A stretch of 64,000 nucleotides of DNA from Bacillus_BD sp963765265 (GCA_963765265.1 CAVXVN010000005.1:496001-560000); one strand, 5' to 3'. Positions 10,164 through 19,453 are shown, counted from the stretch's first letter. Notes: generated from the sequence alone by a model not told the origin. Translations and numbers: made by a program.

Positions 10164-11099
10164 ATGATGAACGCAGGAATATTAGGAATTGGTAGATGTT
10201 TACCTGAAAAAATATTAACAAACCATGATTTGGAAAAAATAGTTGATACAAATGATGAATGGATTAGAACAAGAACAGGAATTGAAGAGCGGAGAATTGC
10301 TGATGATGAGACCAATACATCTGATTTAGCTTACGAAGCTGCTGTGAAGGCGCTAGAAAATGCTCAAATTTCAGCTGAAGAAATCGGTTTAATTCTTGTT
10401 GCAACGGTTACACCAGATCATCCATTTCCATCCGTCTCATGTATGTTACAAGAACGTATAGGGGCAAAAAATGCAGCTGCAATGGATGTAAGTGCTGCAT
10501 GTGCAGGCTTTATGTATGGAATGATTACAGCAAAACAATTTATTGAAAGTGATTCATATAAGTATGTCCTTGTCGTAGGAGCAGAGAAACTTTCGAAAGT
10601 TACAGACTGGAACGATCGCAATACAGCAGTGTTATTTGGTGACGGTGCTGGTGCTGTCGTAATGGGGCGTGTTTCAGAAGGAAGAGGTATTCTTTCATTT
10701 GAACTTGGAGCAGATGGAACAGGTGCAAAACATTTATATCAAGATGAATTTATCATTATGAATGGTCGAGAAGTGTTTAAGTTTGCCGTTCGACAAATGG
10801 CTGAAAGCTCTGTTCATGTAATTGAAAAAGCAGGTCTTCAAAAGGAAGATGTTGATTTCCTTATTCCGCATCAAGCAAATATTCGTATTATGGAGGCTTC
10901 TAGGCAACGCTTAGGATTACCAGAAGAAAAAATGTCTAAAACCATTAAAAAATATGGAAATACATCTTCTTCTTCCATTCCAATCGCTATGGCTGAAGAG
11001 TGGGAAGCAGGTAAAATTAAAGACGATGATGTGATTGTAATGGTCGGATTTGGCGGAGGTTTGACTTGGGGTGCCATTTGTATGCGTTGGGGTCGTTAA
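10164..11099 (+). CDS. fabH: Beta-ketoacyl-ACP synthase III
   Basis: Condenses a short or branched acyl-CoA primer with malonyl-ACP, the first step of type II fatty acid elongation. The 311-residue protein has the catalytic triad in place: Cys113 in DVSAACAGFMYG, His236 in LIPHQANIRI and Asn266 in KYGNTSSSS, plus the C-terminal GFGGGLTWG. Start could be ATG 10164 or 10167, with AAAGGAG at 10152-10158. It stands 54 bases before fabF, with which it shares the FapR-controlled promoter. Corresponds to B. subtilis fabHA by position. Confidence 0.97.
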   Translation: MMNAGILGIGRCLPEKILTNHDLEKIVDTNDEWIRTRTGIEERRIADDETNTSDLAYEAAVKALENAQISAEEIGLILVATVTPDHPFPSVSCMLQERIGAKNAAAMDVSAACAGFMYGMITAKQFIESDSYKYVLVVGAEKLSKVTDWNDRNTAVLFGDGAGAVVMGRVSEGRGILSFELGADGTGAKHLYQDEFIIMNGREVFKFAVRQMAESSVHVIEKAGLQKEDVDFLIPHQANIRIMEASRQRLGLPEEKMSKTIKKYGNTSSSSIPIAMAEEWEAGKIKDDDVIVMVGFGGGLTWGAICMRWGR

Positions 11100-11158
11100 A
11101 TAGATAAGGATAAACCGTTTTGGTTCAATTTGTAGGTATAGTAAAGGAGTGAATGGAA

Positions 11159-12397
11159 ATGGAAAAACGTAGAGTCGTTGTGACAGGATTGGGTGCTATA
11201 ACACCACTTGGAAATGATGTTGAAACAACATGGAATAATATTGTAAGTGGTGTATCAGGAATTGGTCCACTAACAAGAGTAAACGCAGATGATTTTCCAG
11301 CAAAAGTCGCTGCAGAGGTAAAAGATTTTGATCCAACTGCATATTTAGATAAAAAAGATGCTCGAAAAATGGATCGATTTGCACAATTTGCTGTAGCTGC
11401 TTCTATTATGGCGGTGAAGGATGCAGATCTAGACATTAATGAAGAAAATTCAGAAAGAATTGGTGTTTGGATCGGATCAGGAATTGGTGGGATGGAAACA
11501 TTTGAGACTCAACATAATAACTTTTTACAAAAAGGGTATCGTAGAGTAAGTCCATTCTTTGTTCCAATGTTAATTCCTGATATGGCTGCAGGACAGGTAT
11601 CGATTACCCTTGGTGCAAGGGGGGTTAATTCGTGTACAGTGACAGCCTGTGCAACAGGAACCAATTCCATTGGAGACGCTTTTAAAGTCATTCAGCGTGG
11701 AGATGCCATTGCCATGATTACTGGCGGAGCAGAAGCCCCTATTACAAATATGTCAGTTGCCGGTTTCTGTGCGAATACAGCATTAAGTACAAATCCTGAT
11801 CCAAAAACAGCATGTCGTCCATTTGATGCAGATCGTGATGGCTTTATTCTTGGAGAAGGTGCTGGAATTATTGTTTTAGAAGAATTGGAACATGCTTTAG
11901 CACGTGGTGCACATATTTATGCAGAAATTGTTGGATATGGTTCAACAGGAGATGCCTATCATATTACGGCACCTGCGCCAGGTGGTGAAGGTGGAGCGCG
12001 TGCCATGAAAATGGCAATCAATGATGGTGGTCTAAAGCCTGAAGAAATTGATTACATCAATGCCCATGGAACAAGCACAGGATATAATGATAAGTTTGAG
12101 ACAGCGGCTATTAAATCAGTCTTTGAAGATCATGCAACAAAACTTGCTATTAGTTCAACAAAATCAATGACTGGACATTTATTAGGTGCTGCAGGTGGAG
12201 TGGAAGCAATCATTTCAGTACTTTCGATTAAGGAAGGGATCATTCCTCCAACGATTAATTATCACACCCCAGATCCAGAGTGTGATTTGGATTATGTGCC
12301 AAATGAAGCTAGAAAGCAAGATATTAACGTAGCACTAAGCAATTCTCTAGGTTTTGGTGGACATAACGCAACAATCGTTTTTAAAAAGTTTGAATAG
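11159..12397 (+). CDS. fabF: Beta-ketoacyl-ACP synthase II
   Basis: Elongates acyl-ACP with malonyl-ACP. The 412-residue protein starts MEKRRVVVTGLGAITPLGN and carries the catalytic cysteine in TVTACATGTNS and the two histidines in INAHGTSTGYND and STKSMTGHLLGAAGG. ATG 11159 is preferred to 11153 because the AAAGGAG at 11143-11149 then lies nine bases away instead of three. Second gene of the fabHF operon, closed by a terminator at 12411. Confidence 0.97.
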   Translation: MEKRRVVVTGLGAITPLGNDVETTWNNIVSGVSGIGPLTRVNADDFPAKVAAEVKDFDPTAYLDKKDARKMDRFAQFAVAASIMAVKDADLDINEENSERIGVWIGSGIGGMETFETQHNNFLQKGYRRVSPFFVPMLIPDMAAGQVSITLGARGVNSCTVTACATGTNSIGDAFKVIQRGDAIAMITGGAEAPITNMSVAGFCANTALSTNPDPKTACRPFDADRDGFILGEGAGIIVLEELEHALARGAHIYAEIVGYGSTGDAYHITAPAPGGEGGARAMKMAINDGGLKPEEIDYINAHGTSTGYNDKFETAAIKSVFEDHATKLAISSTKSMTGHLLGAAGGVEAIISVLSIKEGIIPPTINYHTPDPECDLDYVPNEARKQDINVALSNSLGFGGHNATIVFKKFE

Positions 12398-12410
12398 ATA
12401 TATATAGGTA

Positions 12411-12443
12411 AAACAAGCTATACATGTGTAGCTTGTTTTTTTA
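12411..12443 (+). terminator. Rho-independent terminator after fabF
   Basis: Stem AAACAAGCTA / TAGCTTGTTT with TTTTTTT following on the + strand. Confidence 0.88.
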
Positions 12444-12496
12444 TTGAATATTGTTGATAAACTAGATTAAACTACACATGAAATGATATTTAGAGA

Positions 12497-12546
12497 TGAT
12501 AATTATTATAAATTAACATTGACTATAAAATACAAAAGTATATAAT
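12497..12546 (+). promoter_or_regulatory. Promoter with PerR box upstream of the Fur-family gene
   Basis: TGATAATTATTATAA (12497-12511) matches the PerR box TTATAATNATTATAA at all but one position. TTGACT (12519-12524) and TATAAT (12541-12546) with a 16-base spacer form a strong promoter just downstream. This fits autoregulation by the PerR-like product. About 110 bases of untranslated leader follow. Confidence 0.75.
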
Positions 12547-12659
12547 AATAGTAGGAATCAAATAATTAATTAGATCATGTGATCAGTAATCATAGTCGGT
12601 ACTAGGATAAAAAGCTTTGTTTGTTGAAAATGCTTGAACAAAGCTAATTAATAAGAAAG

Positions 12660-13109
12660 ATGTTGATGGAAATGGAAAAGATCATCAGTCTTCTCAAAAA
12701 AGAGCAAATTCGTATTACGCCGCAAAGGCAGGAAATGATATCTATTCTAAAAAAATCTAAGCAGCACTGGACTGCTGAAGAAATCTTTAATGAACTGGGG
12801 AGGCAGTTTTCATCTGTCAGTATTACGACTGTTTATAATAATCTCAAGTTATTTGTAAAAATGGGAATAGTAGAGGAACTCCAGTTTGGAGAAGGTTTAA
12901 GTAAATTCGAATGGAAAGATGAAGAGCATTACCATATTATTTGCTCGAATTGTGGTAAAATTGAAGACTTTTATTATCCGCAATTAAAAGAAGTGGAAGC
13001 TTTTGCACAAGATTTATCGAAATTTAAAATTAAAAATCACCAGCTCCAGTTTTATGGAATTTGTAATGACTGCATGGGGAGAGACAGAAAAGCAGGTGAA
13101 GAAGAATGA
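12660..13109 (+). CDS. Fur-family, PerR-like metalloregulator
   Basis: A DNA-binding repressor, most like PerR. N-terminal winged helix with RITPQRQEM and SITTVYNNLKLF; C-terminal half with the structural zinc pairs Cys95/Cys98 (CSNC) and Cys135/Cys138 (CNDC). Compared with B. subtilis PerR regulatory-metal ligands His37, Asp85, His91, His93 and Asp104, it keeps His36, His90, His92 and Asp103 but has Glu84 in place of Asp85. That could change iron/peroxide sensing. A PerR box lies in its own promoter. The start has no strong ribosome site; ATG 12660, 12666 or 12672 are possible. It sits where B. subtilis has med-comZ or the app genes. It may be a PerR paralogue rather than the main PerR, so I give no symbol. 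Confidence 0.85.
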   Translation: MLMEMEKIISLLKKEQIRITPQRQEMISILKKSKQHWTAEEIFNELGRQFSSVSITTVYNNLKLFVKMGIVEELQFGEGLSKFEWKDEEHYHIICSNCGKIEDFYYPQLKEVEAFAQDLSKFKIKNHQLQFYGICNDCMGRDRKAGEEE

Positions 13110-13240
13110 TTTGTCCGATTTGTAAACAACCACAAATTGAACTTAAACATTCCGTGCAATGCGGATGTGGACATCGACTTAAACAGAAGAAAGACACACA
13201 TACAACAAAACATACCATTACACTAAATGTGAGTTCTTAA
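13106..13240 (+). CDS. 44-residue zinc-ribbon-like peptide
   Basis: ATG 13106 overlaps the stop of the PerR-like gene as ATGA, so translation is probably coupled. The peptide begins MICPICKQPQIE and continues with CGCGHRLKQKK, giving CxxC plus CxC spacing typical of a small zinc ribbon, then a threonine- and histidine-rich tail. I do not recognise the family. A terminator follows immediately, so it ends the operon. Confidence 0.6.
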   Translation: MICPICKQPQIELKHSVQCGCGHRLKQKKDTHTTKHTITLNVSS

Positions 13241-13244
13241 TGAT

Positions 13245-13276
13245 CACATCATTTAATAAATGATGTGGTTTTTTTG
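13245..13276 (+). terminator. Rho-independent terminator after the PerR-like operon
   Basis: Ten-bp stem CACATCATTT / AAATGATGTG with a three-base loop, then a run of seven T. Confidence 0.88.
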
Positions 13277-13343
13277 TGCTATTATTGGATATTTCTTTAA
13301 CACAGTAGTCCTTCTTATCATACTTTAGGGAGGAGGGATTATT

Positions 13344-14123
13344 GTGAGTATCGAAAAAACGAAAATTTGGCTTGAAGAACATTTTGATGAACCGATAAAA
13401 ATATGCAGTAGGCTTGTTTCATCCTCCAATAAGGAAGATGCAGTTGAACTTTATGATTATTTAGTTTCATTTGGAATGTATCAGCCTAATCCAACATCAA
13501 GAGAAATATTTCATCAATTAAAAGATGAAGATAGTTGGTCAAAGGTGGAAAATATTTATCTGAAATATAAAATAAAATGGAGTGGACCCGATATTCCGGT
13601 CTATATTTTTCCAATGAGAAGAACGAGATACTCAAAAATAGATCATAAATCAGGAGTATCTTTCGCAAACAAAATGTTTCTTTTTCTAACTCCATTGTTG
13701 GATGTAAGAGAATTAGAAGCACTTATTGTACATGAGTATCATCATATTTGTCGCCTCAAGTATTTAACAAAACCGTATCATGAATTTACTTTATTAGATT
13801 CAATTCTAATGGAGGGTTTTGCGGAATATGCCGTAACAAAATTCTGCGGGAAGAACTATAATGCAAAATGGACTTCATATTATAATAATGAAGAACTGGA
13901 GTATTTTTGGGAAAAGTATTTAATGAAAAACCTTCAAGCTAAAAAAACGGAACCTATACATGATGCTATATTATTTGGAAAAGGGAGATTTCCAGATTTG
14001 ATGGGCTATGCAGCAGGCTATCAAATCATTAACCTATTATATAAAAAGAAAAGCTTTACGTTCCGAGAAACTTTTACGATAAAAGAAGACGAAGTTATGA
14101 AAGTTCTGGATTCCTTATTTTAA
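13344..14123 (+). CDS. yjaZ: YjaZ, DUF2268 putative zinc protease
   Basis: A 259-residue soluble protein with HEYHH at residues 130-134, an HExxH zinc site, and a downstream MEGFAEYAV that could give the third ligand. This pattern and the position after fabHF and before yjbA match YjaZ (DUF2268, predicted Zn-dependent protease). The start is GTG 13344 behind GGAGGAGGG. Its substrate is not known. It appears to be transcribed on its own. Confidence 0.85.
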   Translation: MSIEKTKIWLEEHFDEPIKICSRLVSSSNKEDAVELYDYLVSFGMYQPNPTSREIFHQLKDEDSWSKVENIYLKYKIKWSGPDIPVYIFPMRRTRYSKIDHKSGVSFANKMFLFLTPLLDVRELEALIVHEYHHICRLKYLTKPYHEFTLLDSILMEGFAEYAVTKFCGKNYNAKWTSYYNNEELEYFWEKYLMKNLQAKKTEPIHDAILFGKGRFPDLMGYAAGYQIINLLYKKKSFTFRETFTIKEDEVMKVLDSLF

Positions 14124-14252
14124 TTGTTTTCTCTTTCGGACTCTTGTTTCAATGGATAAATATAAGGTTTTAAATGTAGTTTAAGGAATAATTTAACTCT
14201 CATCTGCCTATACTGATTGACAAACAGTTAATGGGAAGAGAGGGGTTAAAAG

Positions 14253-15002
14253 ATGTTGTATCTTCATGATGTTTGGGTTAACTGGTTTGAAGGTGAAGAG
14301 AATGGTTATAACGTTTGTTATTTTCATGAATGGCGAAAAGACGATGGTGTTGAACTATTGGATCAAGTACCTCTGTTGAAAATTGATACTGTTCTTTTTA
14401 ACTACATAGAAAATGACTTAGCAGAACTACCACAACAACTATTGGATGATATTTACCAAAAAGCATTTTTACGAAAGAATCATGAGAGAAGTCAGATGGA
14501 ATATTGTTTTGTTGTCTCAGATGGAAAAGGAATATTAGCTGTCGATACAATTGGATATTCGATTCCGATTCGAAAAAGCAGATTAATTCCGCGCCAAGAA
14601 CAACTGGCATTTGAAATGTTGGAAAATCAAGAAACGCTTCATTATTCGTTTACACATGAACCAACACAGAGCAAGGAGTCCCATATTTTATCACCTAAGG
14701 AAGAATTAATGAAAGGGCTTACAAGAAAAGAAAGACAATTAAAGCAGCTATTATTTATGGCATTAGACCAGCTATATACTTCTAATAATGTAGCAGAAGT
14801 TCGTTATTGGTACACAGAGTGGAGTCCAGATTCATATCAAGTTATTCAACATCTTGAATTTGCTGAAGCTTGGGAGCAACTATTTGAGCAAGCTAAATAT
14901 GGTTGGAGTAGTAAGCACGAAATCTTTTGTGAGAATTTAATTAAAGGCCAGCCATTTTTCGAAAAACTATGGGACATGGAACAAGGCCACATAGTGAATT
15001 AA
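14253..15002 (+). CDS. yjbA: YjbA, UPF0736/DUF3603 family protein
   Basis: A 249-residue cytosolic protein starting MLYLHDVWVNWFEGEENGYN and containing a central KEELMKGLTRKERQLKQLLFMALDQL helix and VRYWYTEWSP. These match YjbA, a conserved Bacillus protein of unknown function located between yjaZ and trpS. No catalytic motif is visible. It converges with trpS, sharing a terminator. Confidence 0.88.
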   Translation: MLYLHDVWVNWFEGEENGYNVCYFHEWRKDDGVELLDQVPLLKIDTVLFNYIENDLAELPQQLLDDIYQKAFLRKNHERSQMEYCFVVSDGKGILAVDTIGYSIPIRKSRLIPRQEQLAFEMLENQETLHYSFTHEPTQSKESHILSPKEELMKGLTRKERQLKQLLFMALDQLYTSNNVAEVRYWYTEWSPDSYQVIQHLEFAEAWEQLFEQAKYGWSSKHEIFCENLIKGQPFFEKLWDMEQGHIVN

Positions 15003-15036
15003 AAGGAGGAGCTTGTATTTTAGCTCCTCCTTTTAA
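14999..15036 (+). terminator. Bidirectional terminator between yjbA and trpS
   Basis: AAAAGGAGGAGC / GCTCCTCCTTTT 12-bp perfect stem with A and T tracts on both sides, serving the convergent yjbA and trpS. Confidence 0.9.
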
Positions 15037-15075
15037 TGTTTACTTACGTATTGGGAATGAATCTTCTAGACGAGA

Positions 15076-16065
15076 TTATCTCCTTTTTCGTCCAAGGCCC
15101 ATAGCCCTTTCCATTTTGGATACCATTTTATTAGCAACGAGTCTGGCTTTCTCGGATCCTCTATCTAGGATCTCGTCCAGTTCATTTGATTCCATAAGCT
15201 CATTGTATTTTTGTTGAATAGGAGAGAGAGCATTTATGATAACTTCGGCTAGGTCTCCTTTAAATGCACCATAGCCTTTTCCTTCATATAGAGTTTCTAA
15301 CTCTGCTATTGTCTTACCTGAAACAATAGAATAAATGGAAAGAAGATTCGAAACGCCTGGCTTATTTTCGATATCAAATCGAACAATACCCTCTGAATCG
15401 GTTACAGCACTCTTAATTTTCTTCTCAATTTGTTTAGGCTCGTCCAACATAGAAATAAACCCTTTTTGATTTGGATCTGATTTGCTCATTTTTTTTGAAG
15501 GATCTTGAAGAGACATGACCCGAGCCCCAACCTTAGGAATCCGAACCTCAGGAATGGTAAAGATATCATTGTATTTTTTATTAAATCGTTCTGCTAGATC
15601 TCTTGTTAGCTCTAGATGCTGTTTCTGATCTTCTCCAACTGGAACAAGATCTGCACTATATAATAATATATCGGCTACCATTAATGGTGGATATGTTAAA
15701 AGTGCAGCAGAGACAGCATCTTTTCCTGCTGATTTATCTTTAAATTGCGTCATTCTCTCAAGTTCACCGATATACGAGATACATTGCATCATCCATGCAG
15801 CTTGGGCATGTGCTGGAACTTCAGACTGAATAAATAAAGTAGCCTTTTCAGGATCAAGACCCACTGCTAAATATAATGCTGCAAGAGAACGGATATTTTT
15901 ACGTAATACAATTGGATCTTGTGGAACCGTAATGGCGTGTTGATCGACAATGCAAAAATAGCAATTGTATTCATCCTGTAGTTCAACAAATTGTTTTAAA
16001 GCACCTATATAATTGCCAAGGGTAATCGTTCCACTAGGTTGAATACCGGAAAAGATGGTTTTCAT
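15076..16065 (-). CDS. trpS: Tryptophanyl-tRNA synthetase
   Basis: Class I aminoacyl-tRNA synthetase charging tRNA-Trp. The 329-residue protein shows the TxGN form of the HIGH signature in TITLGNYIGAL (about residues 13-23) and KMSKS at 192-196. AAGGAGG stands before ATG 16065. An upstream hairpin plus T run on the same strand, about 80 bases before the start, indicates control by premature termination. No other gene is in the unit. Confidence 0.97.
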   Translation of the reverse strand: MKTIFSGIQPSGTITLGNYIGALKQFVELQDEYNCYFCIVDQHAITVPQDPIVLRKNIRSLAALYLAVGLDPEKATLFIQSEVPAHAQAAWMMQCISYIGELERMTQFKDKSAGKDAVSAALLTYPPLMVADILLYSADLVPVGEDQKQHLELTRDLAERFNKKYNDIFTIPEVRIPKVGARVMSLQDPSKKMSKSDPNQKGFISMLDEPKQIEKKIKSAVTDSEGIVRFDIENKPGVSNLLSIYSIVSGKTIAELETLYEGKGYGAFKGDLAEVIINALSPIQQKYNELMESNELDEILDRGSEKARLVANKMVSKMERAMGLGRKRR

Positions 16066-16147
16066 GATCGTTTCCTCCTTATTTGAATCCTTAATTAAAT
16101 GAAGCTCTTTGATATGTATGATGACTATAGTCTAACAAGTAAGAATC

Positions 16148-16190
16148 AAAAAAACCATTCGACCCTATTGATCTAGGGACGAATGGTCCA
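16148..16190 (-). promoter_or_regulatory. Leader terminator (attenuator) of trpS, possible T-box remnant
   Basis: On the minus strand CCATTCGTCCCT pairs with AGGGTCGAATGG (one mismatch), followed by seven T. No gene lies upstream on that strand, so it must act on the trpS leader. Just before it is AGGGTAACAACATGG, reminiscent of a T-box antiterminator (AGGGTGGNACCGCG) but not a match, and I could not build a Stem I specifier loop. A tRNA-Trp-sensing leader is likely from the family, not proven here. Confidence 0.6.
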
Positions 16191-16370
16191 TGTTGTTACC
16201 CTAATTCAAATTGACTCCGCTAATATTCTTATATAAGTATGTACATATATTTATAAAATAACGTAATCATACAAAAAAATCAAGTTTTGAAAATATGAAT
16301 AGGAACCATTCTTTTTTACTAATGATAAATATGATTGAGAATCCGACTATTTAGGTGATTTATAAAGGTC

Positions 16371-16399
16371 ATTATACTAATTCATTAAACAATAAACAA
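16371..16399 (-). promoter_or_regulatory. trpS promoter
   Basis: On the minus strand TTGTTT, a 17-base spacer and TATAAT give a good vegetative promoter about 305 bases before trpS, leaving a leader of roughly 300 bases that contains the attenuator. Confidence 0.65.
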
Positions 16400-16659
16400 A
16401 AGTATTACTTGATATATAAAATTATTTTATTATAATTATGTATGACCAACACAATATCTTTACAACGTATTAATATTTTCTATAAAAACTAAAATATTCT
16501 CACTTTTTACTAGTAACAGATGTTTTTTTTTATTATATAAAAAATAAAAAAAATTAAATACTCCTGTGATAAAAATTTTCACTATTCTAGTATTACATTG
16601 TAGATGTACATTTGTTTTTATTGACTTAACAGTAGGATGTTGTTTGTTGAAAAATATAG
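16400..16659 (+). other. AT-rich region upstream of oppA
   Basis: No gene here. It is strongly AT-rich with long A and T runs. TTGACT near 16620 could be a -35 for oppA but no matching -10 is evident. Confidence 0.5.
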
Positions 16660-16672
16660 AGGAGGTAACATG

Positions 16673-18301
16673 ATGAAAAAAAGATCATTACTCTTTTTAA
16701 GTATGATACTTATTTTGAGCGTTTTCCTAGCTGCATGTGCTGGCAAGGGCAATAATGCAGGCAGTAGTAAAGATGGCGAAAAGGCTACACAAGATCTAAG
16801 TATAAATATTAAAACAGAGCCGCCAACTTTACACCCTGGCTTAGCAGAGGATTCAACTTCAGGGACAGTTCTTCGTCAAGTACTTGAAGGATTAACAAGA
16901 ATTAACCTAGAAGGTAAAGCAGAATTAGCTGCTGCGGAAGATGTTAAAATCTCTGACGATCAAAAAACATATACATTCACACTTCGTGATTCTAAATGGA
17001 CAAACGGTGACCCTGTAACAGCAAAAGATTTTGAATATGCTTGGAAATGGGCGCTAGATCCTGCAAACAATTCTTCTTATTCTTACCAACTTTATTATCT
17101 TGAAGGTGGACAAGCATTCAACGAAGGTACAGGTAGTGCAGATGCTGTTGGAGTAAAAGCACTTGATGACAAGACTTTAGAAGTAAAGCTTGTTAATCCA
17201 ACACCATTCTTCTTAGAACTAACAGCTTTCTATACTTATTTACCAGTTAACAGCAAAATTGCTGAGGCAAATCCTGACTGGGCAAATGATGCTGGAGAGA
17301 ACTATACAACGAACGGACCTTTCAAATTAACAGAATGGTCACATTCAGAAAAAGTTGTATTAGAAAAGAACGCAGATTATTGGGATGCTGACAATGTAAA
17401 ATTAAATACAATCACAATGATCATGGTAAACGATGCAAATACGGAATTATCAATGTTTGATAGCGGTGAACTTGACTGGGCAGGTATGCCAAATGGAGAA
17501 CTACCACAAGATGCATTACAAACTCTTAAAGATGCAGGCAGACTTCATACAGAGTCCATTGCAGGTATTTACAATTACAAATTAAATACAACCGTTGCAC
17601 CTTTCAACAATGCAAATATTCGTAAAGCATTTGCATTAGCCATCAATCGTCAAGAACTTATTGACAATGTTACACAAGGTGGACAAATGCCAGCAATGGC
17701 CATCGTTCCTCCAACGATGTTCCCTGAAAATGAAAAAGGGTACTTCAAAGATAACGATGTAGAAAAAGCAAAAGAATATTTACAAAAAGGTTTAAAAGAA
17801 CTTGGGCTTAAAGATGTTTCAGAACTTCCAGCGATCGGCCTTTCATTTAACACAGATGAAGGACATCAAAAGATTGCTCAAGCCGTTCAAGATATGTGGA
17901 AGAAAAATTTAGGTGTTGAAGTAACATTAGATAATTCAGAGTGGAAAGTATACATTGAAAAAGTCACAGCACTTGATTACAACATTGCTCGTATGGGTTG
18001 GTTAGGTGACTTCAACGATGCGATCAACTTCCTTGAGCTTTACTATTCTGCAGATGGTGGAAATAATGATACAGGTTGGGAAAATAAAGAGTTCCAAGCG
18101 TTATTAGATCAATCTTCTACAGAAGCAGATGCAGCGAAACGTCAAGAACTGTTAAAACAAGCTGAAGCCATTTTTATGGAAGAAATGCCTGTTATTCCAG
18201 TTTACTTCTATACAAATAACTGGGTACAAGCGGATAATTTAAAAGATGTTGCCGTATCTGGTCTTGGTGATGTTCAATTTAAATGGGCATACTTTGAATA
18301 A
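16673..18301 (+). CDS. oppA: Oligopeptide ABC transporter substrate-binding lipoprotein
   Basis: Captures peptides outside the membrane and hands them to OppBC. The 542-residue protein has a lipoprotein signal ending LSVFLAAC, then an SBP_bac_5 fold with DLSINIKTEPPTLHPG and the family-typical LRQVLEGLTR and TFTLRDSKWTNGDPVTAKDFEYAW. ATG 16673 is preferred to 16670 because GAGGAGGT then lies six to seven bases away. First gene of oppABCDF, followed by a hairpin terminator that likely lets oppA be made in excess over the rest. Confidence 0.95.
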   Translation: MKKRSLLFLSMILILSVFLAACAGKGNNAGSSKDGEKATQDLSINIKTEPPTLHPGLAEDSTSGTVLRQVLEGLTRINLEGKAELAAAEDVKISDDQKTYTFTLRDSKWTNGDPVTAKDFEYAWKWALDPANNSSYSYQLYYLEGGQAFNEGTGSADAVGVKALDDKTLEVKLVNPTPFFLELTAFYTYLPVNSKIAEANPDWANDAGENYTTNGPFKLTEWSHSEKVVLEKNADYWDADNVKLNTITMIMVNDANTELSMFDSGELDWAGMPNGELPQDALQTLKDAGRLHTESIAGIYNYKLNTTVAPFNNANIRKAFALAINRQELIDNVTQGGQMPAMAIVPPTMFPENEKGYFKDNDVEKAKEYLQKGLKELGLKDVSELPAIGLSFNTDEGHQKIAQAVQDMWKKNLGVEVTLDNSEWKVYIEKVTALDYNIARMGWLGDFNDAINFLELYYSADGGNNDTGWENKEFQALLDQSSTEADAAKRQELLKQAEAIFMEEMPVIPVYFYTNNWVQADNLKDVAVSGLGDVQFKWAYFE

Positions 18302-18316
18302 TATATGATTTCATAA

Positions 18317-18355
18317 CGAAAGGTATATGGGCATTGACCCATATACCTTCGTTTT
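18317..18355 (+). terminator. Intra-operon terminator between oppA and oppB
   Basis: Stem AAGGTATATGGG / CCCATATACCTT with a six-base loop, then CGTTTT. The short T run suggests partial read-through into oppB. Confidence 0.75.
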
Positions 18356-18514
18356 CTGAAAAGGGAATAAAATTTAATTTTTTCGAAGTTTGAAAATAAA
18401 TGAGTACAGGAGGTCTAAACTCTTGAGGGTTGACTTGCATAGAAAGTGCTGATGTCGACGTTCCTCATCTAGGAAACTTGTACTTTTGAAAATAATAATT
18501 GGAGGTGTTTGACA

Positions 18515-19450
18515 TTGGCTAAATATATTGGAAAACGTTTGTTGTATATGTTGGGCTCATTATGGCTGATTATCACAGCAACATTCTTTTTAATGCGAAT
18601 GGCACCGGGAAACCCTTTTACATCCGAAAAAAAATTACCTCCTGAAATTGAAGCAAACTTAAATGCTTTTTATGGTTTAGATCAGCCTTGGTATGCTCAA
18701 TATTGGGACTACATAGTTCGGATAGCTAATTGGGATTTCGGTCCATCTTTTAAATATAAAAGTCAAACGGTCAATGATTTAATTAATGATGGATTCCCTG
18801 TTTCTTTGGCATTAGGAGCAGAAGCTATTCTTATTGCCGTTGCTATTGGAGTTCTATTAGGTGTTATTGCTTCTTTAAATCAAAATAAGTGGCCAGATTA
18901 CAGTGCTATGATTGTAGCGGTATTCGGGATTTCTATGCCATCCTTCATCCTTGCTACTTTATTACAATATTTCCTTGCAATCAAAATGCAGATTTTTCCT
19001 GTAGCTTTATGGGAATCTCCTATGCACACCGTATTACCCGCGCTAGCACTTGCAGCCTCCCCGATGGCCTATATAGCTCGGCTTACTCGTTCATCCATGC
19101 TTGAAGTATTAGCAAATGACTATATTAAAACAGCAAAGTCAAAAGGATTAAGTAAAGGTGTTATTACAATAAAACATGCAATACGAAATGCTATGCTACC
19201 TGTTGTTTCCTATATGGGACCCCTTTCGGCAGGAATTATTACAGGAAGCTTTGTGATCGAGCAAATTTTTGGTATTCCAGGCTTAGGTTCACATTTTGTT
19301 ACGAGTATTACGAATCGTGATTATACTGTCATTATGGGAATAACTGCTTTTTATAGTATTATCCTACTTGTATGTATTCTCCTTGTCGATATTGCATATG
19401 GGCTTATAGACCCGCGCATTAAATTAAATGGCGGAAAGAAAGGAGAATAA
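18515..19450 (+). CDS. oppB: Oligopeptide ABC transporter permease
   Basis: Membrane subunit with about six segments. The protein of 311 residues begins MAKYIGKRLLYMLGSLWLIITATFF and carries the cytoplasmic EAA loop around YIKTAKSKGLSKGVITIKHAIRNAM. I chose TTG 18515, seven bases after GGAGGTG, over TTG 18509, which is too close. It pairs with OppC to form the channel. Confidence 0.94.
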   Translation: MAKYIGKRLLYMLGSLWLIITATFFLMRMAPGNPFTSEKKLPPEIEANLNAFYGLDQPWYAQYWDYIVRIANWDFGPSFKYKSQTVNDLINDGFPVSLALGAEAILIAVAIGVLLGVIASLNQNKWPDYSAMIVAVFGISMPSFILATLLQYFLAIKMQIFPVALWESPMHTVLPALALAASPMAYIARLTRSSMLEVLANDYIKTAKSKGLSKGVITIKHAIRNAMLPVVSYMGPLSAGIITGSFVIEQIFGIPGLGSHFVTSITNRDYTVIMGITAFYSIILLVCILLVDIAYGLIDPRIKLNGGKKGE

Positions 19451-19453
19451 ACA

